NCBI RefSeq assembly: GCF_038396635.1
Contig: NZ_CP121687.1
Coordinates: forward strand, 186,001 to 250,000
Length of the DNA stretch: 64,000 nucleotides
From: Defluviitalea saccharophila
GTDB lineage: Bacteria; Bacillota; Clostridia; Lachnospirales; Defluviitaleaceae
Direction of reading: 5' to 3'
Shown piece by piece: positions 43,546-51,015 of the stretch. The notes below the pieces were generated by a model that did no database searches, was not told where the DNA came from, and saw nothing but the letters and a program-made list of their open reading frames with translations. Made by a program: the position numbers and the translations under genes. The stretch's first letter is position 1. Each line of letters opens with the position of its first letter.

Positions 43546-43564
43546 GTAGGAGAGAAGGGAAAAT

Positions 43565-44431
43565 ATGCAGTTAAAATTTACGAAGATGCACGGCTGCGGC
43601 AATGATTATATATATTTTAATTGCCTCGAAGAAGAACTGCCCAATCCAGAAGATTTGGCAATTACTTTATCTGACAGGCATTTTGGAATTGGTGGAGACG
43701 GAATCGTACTGATTTGTAAATCTGATATTGCCGACGCAAAAATGCGGATGTTTAATATGGATGGCAGTGAAGGCAAAATGTGCGGTAATGCCATTCGCTG
43801 TGTGGGAAAATATCTTTATGATCATAGGATTATTCATAAAGAAGAAATTTTAATTGATACATTAAGTGGTGTTAAAAAATTAAGATTATATATAAAAGAT
43901 AATCTTGTAGATTCAGTCCAGGTAGATATGGGCAGGGCAGAGTTTGCTCCCCATAAAATTCCTGTGACTTTAGATGGAGATAAAATTATAAATCAGGAAA
44001 CTATGATTGGAGATCAATCCTACCATATTACTTGCGTATCCATGGGAAATCCTCACTGCGTCGTTTTTATGGAGGATATAGAGCCAATACAGATTGAAGA
44101 ATTAGGTCCGATTTTTGAACATGCGCCTATTTTTCCTGAAAGGGTCAATACAGAGTTTATAAAAGTTATCAATGAAAATACTTTAGAAATGAGAGTATGG
44201 GAAAGAGGCAGTGGTGAAACCTTAGCTTGCGGAACAGGAGCTTGTGCTGCAGCTGTAGCAGCAGTAGAAAATGGATTTTGTAAAAAAGGTGAAGACATTA
44301 AGGTGAAACTCCTGGGTGGAGAACTTATTATAAATTATACAGACGAAACTGTTTTGATGACCGGAAATGCTCAAAAAGTGTTCGAAGGGGTTATTGATAT
44401 CGTCGACGGAGGGATAAAGATTGCAAATTAA
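43565..44431 (+). CDS. dapF: Diaminopimelate epimerase
   Basis: DapF converts LL- to meso-diaminopimelate for lysine and peptidoglycan. The 288-residue protein has [11 protein letters not shown] at the start, the catalytic cysteines in [10 protein letters not shown] (about 77) and [13 protein letters not shown] (about 222), and the substrate residues MGNPHCVVF. It lies 19 bases after nitR with AGAGAAGGG as ribosome site, so it probably belongs to the same long transcript. It overlaps dapL by 11 bases. Confidence 0.96.
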   Translation: MQLKFTKMHGCGNDYIYFNCLEEELPNPEDLAITLSDRHFGIGGDGIVLICKSDIADAKMRMFNMDGSEGKMCGNAIRCVGKYLYDHRIIHKEEILIDTLSGVKKLRLYIKDNLVDSVQVDMGRAEFAPHKIPVTLDGDKIINQETMIGDQSYHITCVSMGNPHCVVFMEDIEPIQIEELGPIFEHAPIFPERVNTEFIKVINENTLEMRVWERGSGETLACGTGACAAAVAAVENGFCKKGEDIKVKLLGGELIINYTDETVLMTGNAQKVFEGVIDIVDGGIKIAN

Positions 44432-45602
44432 TCGTAATTATTTAGATTTACAGGACAGTTATTTGTTTTCTACAATAGCTAGAAAAGTATCAGAATATAA
44501 AAGTAAATATCCAGAAAAGGATATTATTCGATTAGGCATTGGAGATGTAACTCTGCCTCTTTGCGAAGCAGTAGTTAAAGCAATGGAAGCAGCGGTTTTA
44601 GAAATGGGTACCCAACATGGCTTCAGAGGCTATGGACCGGAGCAAGGCTATGATTTTTTAAGATCAGCGGTTAGGGACTATTATAAAAACAGAGGTGTAA
44701 CCTTACAGGATAATGAAGTATTTATTAGTGACGGTGCTAAAAGCGATTTAGGGAATATCTTAGACATTTTCGGATTAGATAATACGGTTTTAATCCCTGA
44801 TCCGGTTTATCCAGTTTATGTTGATACGAATATTATGGCAGGGCGACAAATCATTTATATGAATGCAAACGAAGAAAACAGCTTTTTGCCTATGCCTGAT
44901 GAAACTGTAAAAGCCGATATTATCTATTTATGCTCACCCAATAATCCCACAGGAGCAGTTTATAACAAAACTCAATTAAAAGCATGGGTGGACTACGCAC
45001 TTTCTCGTAATGCAGTCATTCTTTTTGATGCAGCGTATGAAGCATTTATTCAAGATGAAGAGCTTCCAAAAAGTATCTATGAAATAGATGGAGCTAAACA
45101 ATGTGCTATTGAATTTTGCTCTCTTTCTAAGACTGCAGGGTTTACCGGCACAAGATGCGGATATACTATAGTTCCTGTTGAGCTGATTTATGAAAATACG
45201 AGTTTAAATAAATTGTGGCTTCGCAGACAAACCACGAAGTTTAATGGGGTTCCATATATTATTCAGCGAGGAGCAGAAGCCGTCTTTTCAGAAGATGGAC
45301 AGAAACAGATCAAAGAAAATATACAGTATTATTTAGAGAATGCGAAAATTATTTCTGAAACTTTGTCCAATATGGGAATTTGGTTTGTTGGAGGAAAAAA
45401 TTCTCCGTATATTTGGCTTAAATGCCCGAACAATATGACCTCTTGGGAATTCTTTGATTATTTGCTTGAAAACGCCAACGTAGTTGGAACTCCGGGAGAA
45501 GGATTTGGGAAAAATGGAGAAGGCTTTTTTAGACTCACCTCCTTTGGCAAGAGAGAAGATATAATCACAGCCATGAATAGAATTTCTAATATAAAGTTTT
45601 AA
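44421..45602 (+). CDS. dapL: LL-diaminopimelate aminotransferase
   Basis: DapL forms LL-diaminopimelate directly from tetrahydrodipicolinate and glutamate, bypassing the acylated branches. The 393-residue PLP enzyme shows [49 protein letters not shown] and the lysine segment [15 protein letters not shown]. The start is TTG, seven bases after GGAGGG and inside the end of dapF; no ATG gives the conserved N-terminus. Pairing with dapF gives two consecutive steps. Its glutamate use links it to the nitrogen genes around it. Confidence 0.95.
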   Translation: MQINRNYLDLQDSYLFSTIARKVSEYKSKYPEKDIIRLGIGDVTLPLCEAVVKAMEAAVLEMGTQHGFRGYGPEQGYDFLRSAVRDYYKNRGVTLQDNEVFISDGAKSDLGNILDIFGLDNTVLIPDPVYPVYVDTNIMAGRQIIYMNANEENSFLPMPDETVKADIIYLCSPNNPTGAVYNKTQLKAWVDYALSRNAVILFDAAYEAFIQDEELPKSIYEIDGAKQCAIEFCSLSKTAGFTGTRCGYTIVPVELIYENTSLNKLWLRRQTTKFNGVPYIIQRGAEAVFSEDGQKQIKENIQYYLENAKIISETLSNMGIWFVGGKNSPYIWLKCPNNMTSWEFFDYLLENANVVGTPGEGFGKNGEGFFRLTSFGKREDIITAMNRISNIKF

Positions 45603-45628
45603 AACGAAACTTTTCAATCTCTATTTCA

Positions 45629-45634
45629 TATAAT
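45629..45634 (+). promoter_or_regulatory. Probable -10 box of asnB promoter
   Basis: A perfect TATAAT seven bases before the leader hairpin. A matching -35 box is poor (GAAACT-like at 18 bp), which may mean an activator or a weak promoter. Confidence 0.5.
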
Positions 45635-45640
45635 AGATAT

Positions 45641-45677
45641 TGACAAAGGCGTCACAATTATGTGGCGTCTTTTTTTG
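45641..45677 (+). promoter_or_regulatory. asnB leader: ANTAR-type hexaloop hairpin and terminator
   Basis: TGAC-AAAGGC-GTCA forms a 4-bp hairpin with the same six-base loop as the two other leaders in the island. Bases 45645-45655 (AAAGGCGTCAC) also pair over 11 bp, with two G-U pairs, to GTGGCGTCTTT, loop AATTAT, ending in seven T. The hairpin and the terminator cannot form together. The predicted transcript start coincides with the first base of the hairpin. Confidence 0.75.
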
Positions 45678-45755
45678 TTTAACTAGACAAGTTCGTATTG
45701 TTTTCATGAATGTAATTTTTGAAAAGGAAAATTATATTGCTTAGGAGGGATTACT

Positions 45756-47600
45756 ATGTGTGGTATTGCTGGTTGGATAGATTTTACACAGAACCTAACA
45801 GAAAGAAAACCTGTTATTGATAAAATGTCTGAGACATTGATTCGCCGTGGACCGGATGCAGATGGTATTTATCTTAAAGAAAATGTATGTCTCATTCATC
45901 GAAGACTCATTGTTGTGGATCCTGAAAACGGTATTCAGCCGATGACTTTAGAAAAAGGGAATATAAAATATACTATTGTATATAATGGAGAACTTTATAA
46001 TACCGAGGATCTCCGCAAGGAGCTACTAGTCTGTGGTTATACTTTTAGAGGCCACTCAGATACAGAGGTATTATTAACATCGTTTATCCATTGGGGTGAA
46101 GAGTGTCTTGAAAGATTAAATGGAATTTATGCTTTTGCCATATGGAATGATGCAGAAGAAAAATTATTTTTGGCACGGGACCGAATGGGGGTAAAGCCGC
46201 TATTTTTCTATCTTTATAAAGAGAGTATCCTCTTTGGCTCAGAAATAAAAACCCTTCTTGCAAACCCTCTGATTCAGCCCGTCATTAATAAAGAAGGATT
46301 ATGTGAAATATTCTTTCTTGGTCCCGGACGAACAAGTGGTAATGGAATTATTAAAGGGATTAGAGAATTAAAACCTGGAGAGTATGCGGTATTTGACAGA
46401 AGTGGGCTGAGAATAAAAACCTACTGGACTTTAAAAGCTTATGAACATCAAGACAATATAGACGTAACTATTGAAAAGATAAGAGCTTTAATCATCGATG
46501 CAGTAAAACGCCAGTTAGTATCCGATGTCCCTCTTTGTTGTTTTTTATCCGGAGGCCTTGATTCCAGTATTATTTCAAAAATAGCTGCAGAGGAATATAA
46601 AATAGAAAATCGTGGAGTGTTGCATACGTATTCCGTTGATTATGTGGATAATCAAAAATATTTTAAAGAAAGTGTTTTTCAACCTAATTCGGATAAGAAA
46701 TATATTGACAGGATGGTTGATGATATTGGATCAATTCACCATGAAATAATAATTGATCATACTGAACTGGCAGAAGCATTACATGATGCAGCCATAGCCA
46801 GAGATCTACCCGGAATGGGTGATGTGGATTCTTCTCTTCTATTATTTTGCAAGGAAGTTAAAAAAGATTTTACGGTTGCTGTTTCTGGAGAATGTGCAGA
46901 CGAAATATTTGGCGGATATCCCTGGTATCATAATCGAGATATATTATTTGAAGACAATTTTCCATGGGCTCGTTCTCTTGAAATAAGAAAAACTATTTTA
47001 AAACCGGGGGTATTGGATGAAGGCGAAGAATATGTAAGACAGAAATATCAAGATGCTATAGCCCATGTAGATGTCTTGCCAGGGGAGGATAAATTTCATT
47101 CACGTATACGTCAAATGTATGTGTTAAATATGAATTGGTTTATGCAGACCTTGCTTGATAGAAAAGATCGTATGAGTATGTATAATGGACTGGAAGTAAG
47201 AGTACCTTTTTGCGATCATCGTATTGTTGAATATGCATATAATATGCCGTGGGACATTAAGTCTTTGGATGGAAGAGAAAAAGGCATTGTCAGAAAAGCC
47301 ATGGAGGGCATATTGCCGGATGAAATCATATGGCGTAAAAAAAGCCCATATCCTAAGATTCATCATCCTGAATATTTTAAAACAGTAAGTGAAAAAATAA
47401 TGACGCTGTATCATAAACCAAATGGTATATTATCAGAGTTAATAAACTGGGATACAGTAAAAAGTATAACAGAAAATCCTGAACAATATAGTTCTCCTTG
47501 GTATGGCCAGCTCATGACGGCGCCACAAATTCTTGCTTATATCTTGCAAATTGATACTTGGCTCGAAGAATTTCATGTTAAAATAGAAGGAGAATTATAG
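45756..47600 (+). CDS. asnB: Glutamine-hydrolysing asparagine synthetase
   Basis: AsnB transfers the amide of glutamine to aspartate. The 614-residue enzyme has an N-terminal glutaminase domain with Cys2 exposed after Met removal (MCGIAGWIDF), IRRGPDADGIYL, YNGELYN and GHSDTEVLL. The C-terminal synthetase domain has the PP-loop SGGLDSSII, VAVSGECADEIFGGYPWY and DRKDRMSMYNGLEVRVPF. The ATG follows TAGGAGGG, about 80 bases after the leader terminator. It complements AsnA when glutamine is plentiful and ammonia scarce. Confidence 0.95.
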   Translation: MCGIAGWIDFTQNLTERKPVIDKMSETLIRRGPDADGIYLKENVCLIHRRLIVVDPENGIQPMTLEKGNIKYTIVYNGELYNTEDLRKELLVCGYTFRGHSDTEVLLTSFIHWGEECLERLNGIYAFAIWNDAEEKLFLARDRMGVKPLFFYLYKESILFGSEIKTLLANPLIQPVINKEGLCEIFFLGPGRTSGNGIIKGIRELKPGEYAVFDRSGLRIKTYWTLKAYEHQDNIDVTIEKIRALIIDAVKRQLVSDVPLCCFLSGGLDSSIISKIAAEEYKIENRGVLHTYSVDYVDNQKYFKESVFQPNSDKKYIDRMVDDIGSIHHEIIIDHTELAEALHDAAIARDLPGMGDVDSSLLLFCKEVKKDFTVAVSGECADEIFGGYPWYHNRDILFEDNFPWARSLEIRKTILKPGVLDEGEEYVRQKYQDAIAHVDVLPGEDKFHSRIRQMYVLNMNWFMQTLLDRKDRMSMYNGLEVRVPFCDHRIVEYAYNMPWDIKSLDGREKGIVRKAMEGILPDEIIWRKKSPYPKIHHPEYFKTVSEKIMTLYHKPNGILSELINWDTVKSITENPEQYSSPWYGQLMTAPQILAYILQIDTWLEEFHVKIEGEL

Positions 47601-47623
47601 AAGGATTCTTTTTTTAATTAGTA

Positions 47624-47652
47624 TTGACGAAAGCCGTGGAATTGTGTATAAT
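47624..47652 (+). promoter_or_regulatory. Promoter of rpsU
   Basis: TTGACG and a perfect TATAAT with 17-bp spacing, starting shortly after the asnB stop. Confidence 0.8.
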
Positions 47653-47660
47653 CTAATACA

Positions 47661-47699
47661 GTGCTTTAGAACTTTTCTCCGTTTATATGCATAAAGCAC
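47661..47699 (+). promoter_or_regulatory. Hairpin at the 5' end of the rpsU transcript
   Basis: GTGCTTTA and TAAAGCAC are perfect 8-bp complements enclosing 23 bases, and the predicted transcript begins at the foot of this stem. No T run follows. It may stabilise the message or be a ribosomal-protein autoregulatory site. Confidence 0.45.
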
Positions 47700-47728
47700 A
47701 ACCTTGCAAGCCGGAGGGAGGGGAATCC

Positions 47729-47902
47729 ATGTCAGAGGTTATCGTTAGAGAAAATGAATCTTTGGATAGTGCTCTACGCCGTTTTAAAAGAAACTGTGCT
47801 AAAGCTGGTATCATGCAAGAGATTCGTAAGAGAGAACATTACGAAAAACCAAGTGTTAAGCGTAAAAAGAAATCAGAAGCTGCTAGAAAGAAAAATAGAT
47901 AA
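47729..47902 (+). CDS. rpsU: 30S ribosomal protein S21
   Basis: A 57-residue, highly basic protein with the S21 signature [20 protein letters not shown] and the C-terminal [14 protein letters not shown]. It sits on the 30S platform near the 3' end of 16S rRNA and aids initiation. The start is the ATG after GGAGGGAGGGG; a longer in-frame reading begins inside the leader hairpin and is not supported. It precedes yqeY, a very common order in Firmicutes. Confidence 0.96.
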   Translation: MSEVIVRENESLDSALRRFKRNCAKAGIMQEIRKREHYEKPSVKRKKKSEAARKKNR

Positions 47903-47933
47903 TTTTTAATAAATTATATAAAGGATGATGTTT

Positions 47934-48377
47934 ATGTCTTTAAAAGCAAGGCTTTTGGAAGACATGAAGGCAGCGATGAAAGAAAAAGATAATGTCCGTA
48001 AGAACGCCATTCAAATGGTTCGCGCTGCGATACTGCAGGTTGAAAAAGATCAAAAAATCGAATTAGATGACGAAGGTATCATTGAAGTAATCGCTAAGGA
48101 ATGTAAAAAGCGCAATGATTCACTTGCTGAAATCGAAAAAAGCGATCGTCAGGATTTGATAGATGATTTAAAAAGAGAAATCACTATTTTGAAATCTTAT
48201 CTTCCTGAACAGTTATCTGATGAAGAATTAGAGAAAATCGTTGCCGAAGTGATCTTGGAAGTTGGGGCATCCTCCATGAAAGATATGGGTAAAGTAATGG
48301 GTGCTGTTATACCAAAAGTAAAAGGTCGTGCCGATAACGGAAGAATTAGTGCAATAGCTAAAGAAAAATTAAAATAA
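47934..48377 (+). CDS. yqeY: GatB/YqeY domain protein
   Basis: A 147-residue protein of the YqeY family, homologous to the tail domain of GatB that contacts tRNA; its own role is unsettled. Features are SLKARLLEDMKAAMKEKD, RKNAIQMVRAAILQVEKD, ILKSYLPEQLSDEELEKIV and MGKVMGAVIPKVKGRADNG. Three ATG codons lie close together; the third sits eight bases from AAGGA and gives the conserved MSLKARLLEDM start. It is co-transcribed with rpsU and closed by a strong terminator. Confidence 0.92.
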   Translation: MSLKARLLEDMKAAMKEKDNVRKNAIQMVRAAILQVEKDQKIELDDEGIIEVIAKECKKRNDSLAEIEKSDRQDLIDDLKREITILKSYLPEQLSDEELEKIVAEVILEVGASSMKDMGKVMGAVIPKVKGRADNGRISAIAKEKLK

Positions 48378-48380
48378 TAA

Positions 48381-48412
48381 AAACCTTGGAACTTTGTTCC
48401 AAGGTTTTTATT
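48381..48412 (+). terminator. Intrinsic terminator after yqeY
   Basis: A perfect 12-bp stem AAACCTTGGAAC / GTTCCAAGGTTT with a TTT loop, followed by T. Confidence 0.88.
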
Positions 48413-48466
48413 ATGTCTTAAAATCCCTTTTTCTGCATATTAATTTATGAGGGGAGGGACGCGTTT

Positions 48467-48781
48467 ATGGGTAGAAAGAAGCGAAAAAATAAAAAAGAAG
48501 AAGAAAGCATACAACCGATTAATTTAAAGAAAAAAGTTACAGACATGCTTGAGCTCCCTAAAGAAGTTGTACTAAATCTTCCAATGATTTCTATGGTAGG
48601 GAATGAAGAAATGCATATTGAAAATTATAAAGGTATTCTTGAATATGATTCTGAAAGGATAAAAATTTATACAAATAATGGTGTGTTAAAGTTAGAGGGA
48701 CGAGGACTCTTTTTAAAAGCCATGACGACGGAGGAAATTGCCATTAAAGGAACGATTCTTAGGATCGAATTTTTAATTTAG
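48467..48781 (+). CDS. yqfC: Sporulation protein YqfC
   Basis: A 104-residue protein of the YabP/YqfC family. After a basic start (MGRKKRKNKK) come LELPKEVVLNLPMISMVGNEEMHIENYKGILEY-like segments (here split as LPKEVVLNLPMISMVG and MHIENYKGILEYD) and the end MTTEEIAIKGTILRIEFL. In Bacillus it is made in the mother cell under sigma-E, in front of yqfD and phoH, as here. GGGGAGGG precedes the ATG. Biochemical function unknown. Confidence 0.9.
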   Translation: MGRKKRKNKKEEESIQPINLKKKVTDMLELPKEVVLNLPMISMVGNEEMHIENYKGILEYDSERIKIYTNNGVLKLEGRGLFLKAMTTEEIAIKGTILRIEFLI

Positions 48782-48826
48782 CAGTGCCGTATTACCTGAA
48801 TATAATTGACCTTGGGGGGGTGAATT

Positions 48827-50065
48827 ATGTTTTTATCAGTATGGAATTATTTAAGGGGCTATGTTACTATAGAAGTGTCTGGCTTTTCTGTAGAAAGATT
48901 TATGAATTTAGCATCCCATAAAGGCATTTATTTATGGGATATTCAAAGAAATAGAGCCAAGGTTCAAATGAAAGTCAGTATTGCAGGGTTTCGCTTACTA
49001 AAAAATTGTGCTAAAAAAACAAAATGTAAAGTCAAGATTATAGAAAAAAAGGGTTGGCCGTTTATAGCTTATAGATATAGAAAACGCAAAGTCATGGGAC
49101 TAGGACTGTTAATTTTCTTTAGCATTTTATATATTTTGTCTTCATTTGTATGGGTCATAGAGATCAAAGGGAATCAAAGGATTCCGACGGAAGAATTAAC
49201 AAAAGCTTTAAGAGAATACGGATTAAAACCTGGTGTTTGGAAAAACAAAATTGACCCTGCAAATATTGAAGGACTTCTTATGAGTGACTTTGACGATATT
49301 GCATGGACAGCCGTAGACATTAAAGGCACAAAAGTTACAATAGAATTAACCGAAACGGTTATTAAGCCAGAAATTATTGATCAAAGCACCCCTTGTGATT
49401 TAGTAGCTGAAAAAACCGGTTTGATTGTGAGTATTGCAACCCGTGCAGGTACTCCGAAAGTAAAACCGAAAGATGTTGTTAAAAAAGGAGATCTGTTAGT
49501 AAGTGGTGAATTAATAGTTAAACAGGATGAAGAAGGAACTGTTACAAAATATGTTCATGCAGATGCTGAGGTGAAGGCAAAAACCCGTTATGAAATTACA
49601 TACGATCAGCCTTTATCTTATATAGAAAAACAATATACTGGAGAAGTAAAGAAACAATATAGTATCGATGTATTAGATAGAAAAATGAATTTATTTAAAC
49701 CCCGTATTTCTTTTCAAAATTATGATAAAATTATTAGTAGTAAGCAGTTATCCTTAACAAAACATTTTGTTCTCCCAATTGAAGGAATTGTTTATGAATA
49801 TAGAGAATTTATACCCGTTACCCATAAAAGAACCCTGGAAGAAGCCAAAAAAATGGCAGAAGAAGAGATTAAAAAGAGGCTCCTTGAGCAAATCGATCCA
49901 GAAAGCGAAATCGTAAGCAATGACATAGAGTTTTATCCTGATGGAGAATTTTTAAGAGCAAAGGCTGTGGCTATTGTGATCGAACGCATAGATAAGCCCC
50001 AGGTCATTGATAGGAGGAAAGTCATTAATGGAACAGAAGGAAAAAATACTGCAGATACCAACTGA
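48827..50065 (+). CDS. yqfD: Sporulation protein YqfD
   Basis: A 412-residue membrane protein required for efficient sporulation in Bacillus. The N-terminal cytoplasmic part (GYVTIEVSGFSVERFMN, RNRAKVQMKVSIAGF) precedes one membrane helix (VMGLGLLIFFSILYILSSFVW, about residues 92-112 once its first base-rich residues are passed) and a long extracytoplasmic domain with EIKGNQRIPTEEL and LVAEKTGLIVSIATRAGTP. The 3' end overlaps phoH by 38 bases. Order yqfC-yqfD-phoH is conserved in spore formers. Confidence 0.92.
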   Translation: MFLSVWNYLRGYVTIEVSGFSVERFMNLASHKGIYLWDIQRNRAKVQMKVSIAGFRLLKNCAKKTKCKVKIIEKKGWPFIAYRYRKRKVMGLGLLIFFSILYILSSFVWVIEIKGNQRIPTEELTKALREYGLKPGVWKNKIDPANIEGLLMSDFDDIAWTAVDIKGTKVTIELTETVIKPEIIDQSTPCDLVAEKTGLIVSIATRAGTPKVKPKDVVKKGDLLVSGELIVKQDEEGTVTKYVHADAEVKAKTRYEITYDQPLSYIEKQYTGEVKKQYSIDVLDRKMNLFKPRISFQNYDKIISSKQLSLTKHFVLPIEGIVYEYREFIPVTHKRTLEEAKKMAEEEIKKRLLEQIDPESEIVSNDIEFYPDGEFLRAKAVAIVIERIDKPQVIDRRKVINGTEGKNTADTN

Positions 50066-50999
50066 ATATATTTCCAATATATTTGGAAAATTCGATGAAA
50101 ATATTAAAAAAATTGAGAAAGCATTCAATGTAGAGATCATCAATAGAGGAGAAAATATCAAGGTTATTGGTGAAGAAGAAAAAGTGAACCAGAGCTTAAG
50201 AACTTTTAATGAACTGATTAGTCTAGCTCAAAAGGGAGAAACAATAACCATTCAAAATATCGACTATATTATTTCTTTAGTTATAGAAAATATGGAGGAA
50301 GAATATAGAAAACTGCATTCAGACTTTATATGCATGACAGCTCACGGGAAACAGATCAAAAGTAAAACTTTAGGCCAAAAAAAATATGTCGATATGATCA
50401 GAAATAATATTGTTGTTTTTGGTGTGGGTCCTGCTGGTACGGGGAAAACTTATTTAGCCATGGCGATGGCAATAACCGCTTTAAAAAATAATGAAGTCAA
50501 TCGTATTATTTTAACCAGACCTGCCATAGAAGCAGGAGAAAAACTGGGTTTTCTTCCCGGGGATTTACAAAGCAAGGTTGATCCTTATTTGCGTCCATTG
50601 TATGATGCGCTATATGAAATTATGGGGGCAGAGACATTCCTAAAAAACATGGAAAAAGGCATTATTGAAGTAGCACCATTGGCATACATGCGTGGACGTA
50701 CTTTAGACAATTCTTTTATTGTGCTTGATGAAGCCCAAAATACGACTCCAGAACAGATGAAGATGTTTCTAACCCGTATTGGATTTGGTTCAAAGGCAGT
50801 TATTACAGGTGATGTTACTCAAGTGGATCTGCCTTTTGGAAAAAAATCAGGATTAACGGAAGCGTTAAAAATTTTGAAGAATGTTGAGGGCATTGGTATT
50901 TCGATGCTGTCAAAGAACGACGTAGTAAGACATCCATTGGTTCAAAAGATTATTCAGGCTTATGAGAAGTACGAAAATAAAAAAGAGATAAAGAAATAG
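50028..50999 (+). CDS. phoH: PhoH-family ATPase
   Basis: A 323-residue PhoH-like protein. An N-terminal KH-like region (KVIGEEEKVNQSLRTFNEL) precedes the ATPase core: Walker A GPAGTGKTYLAMAMA, RPAIEAGEKLGFLPGD, Walker B FIVLDEAQNTTPEQ and TGDVTQVDLP. It is probably an RNA-related ATPase working with YbeY, encoded two genes on. I chose the ATG (MEQKEKILQ) ten bases after AGGAGG, inside the end of yqfD. Confidence 0.94.
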   Translation: MEQKEKILQIPTEYISNIFGKFDENIKKIEKAFNVEIINRGENIKVIGEEEKVNQSLRTFNELISLAQKGETITIQNIDYIISLVIENMEEEYRKLHSDFICMTAHGKQIKSKTLGQKKYVDMIRNNIVVFGVGPAGTGKTYLAMAMAITALKNNEVNRIILTRPAIEAGEKLGFLPGDLQSKVDPYLRPLYDALYEIMGAETFLKNMEKGIIEVAPLAYMRGRTLDNSFIVLDEAQNTTPEQMKMFLTRIGFGSKAVITGDVTQVDLPFGKKSGLTEALKILKNVEGIGISMLSKNDVVRHPLVQKIIQAYEKYENKKEIKK

Positions 51000-51015
51000 A
51001 AGAAGGAGGATTTTA

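Noticed and set aside
45640-45645. Perfect TTGACA as a -35 box for asnB
   Set aside because: No -10 box lies 16-18 bp downstream; these bases form the left arm of the leader hairpin, and a TATAAT lies upstream instead.
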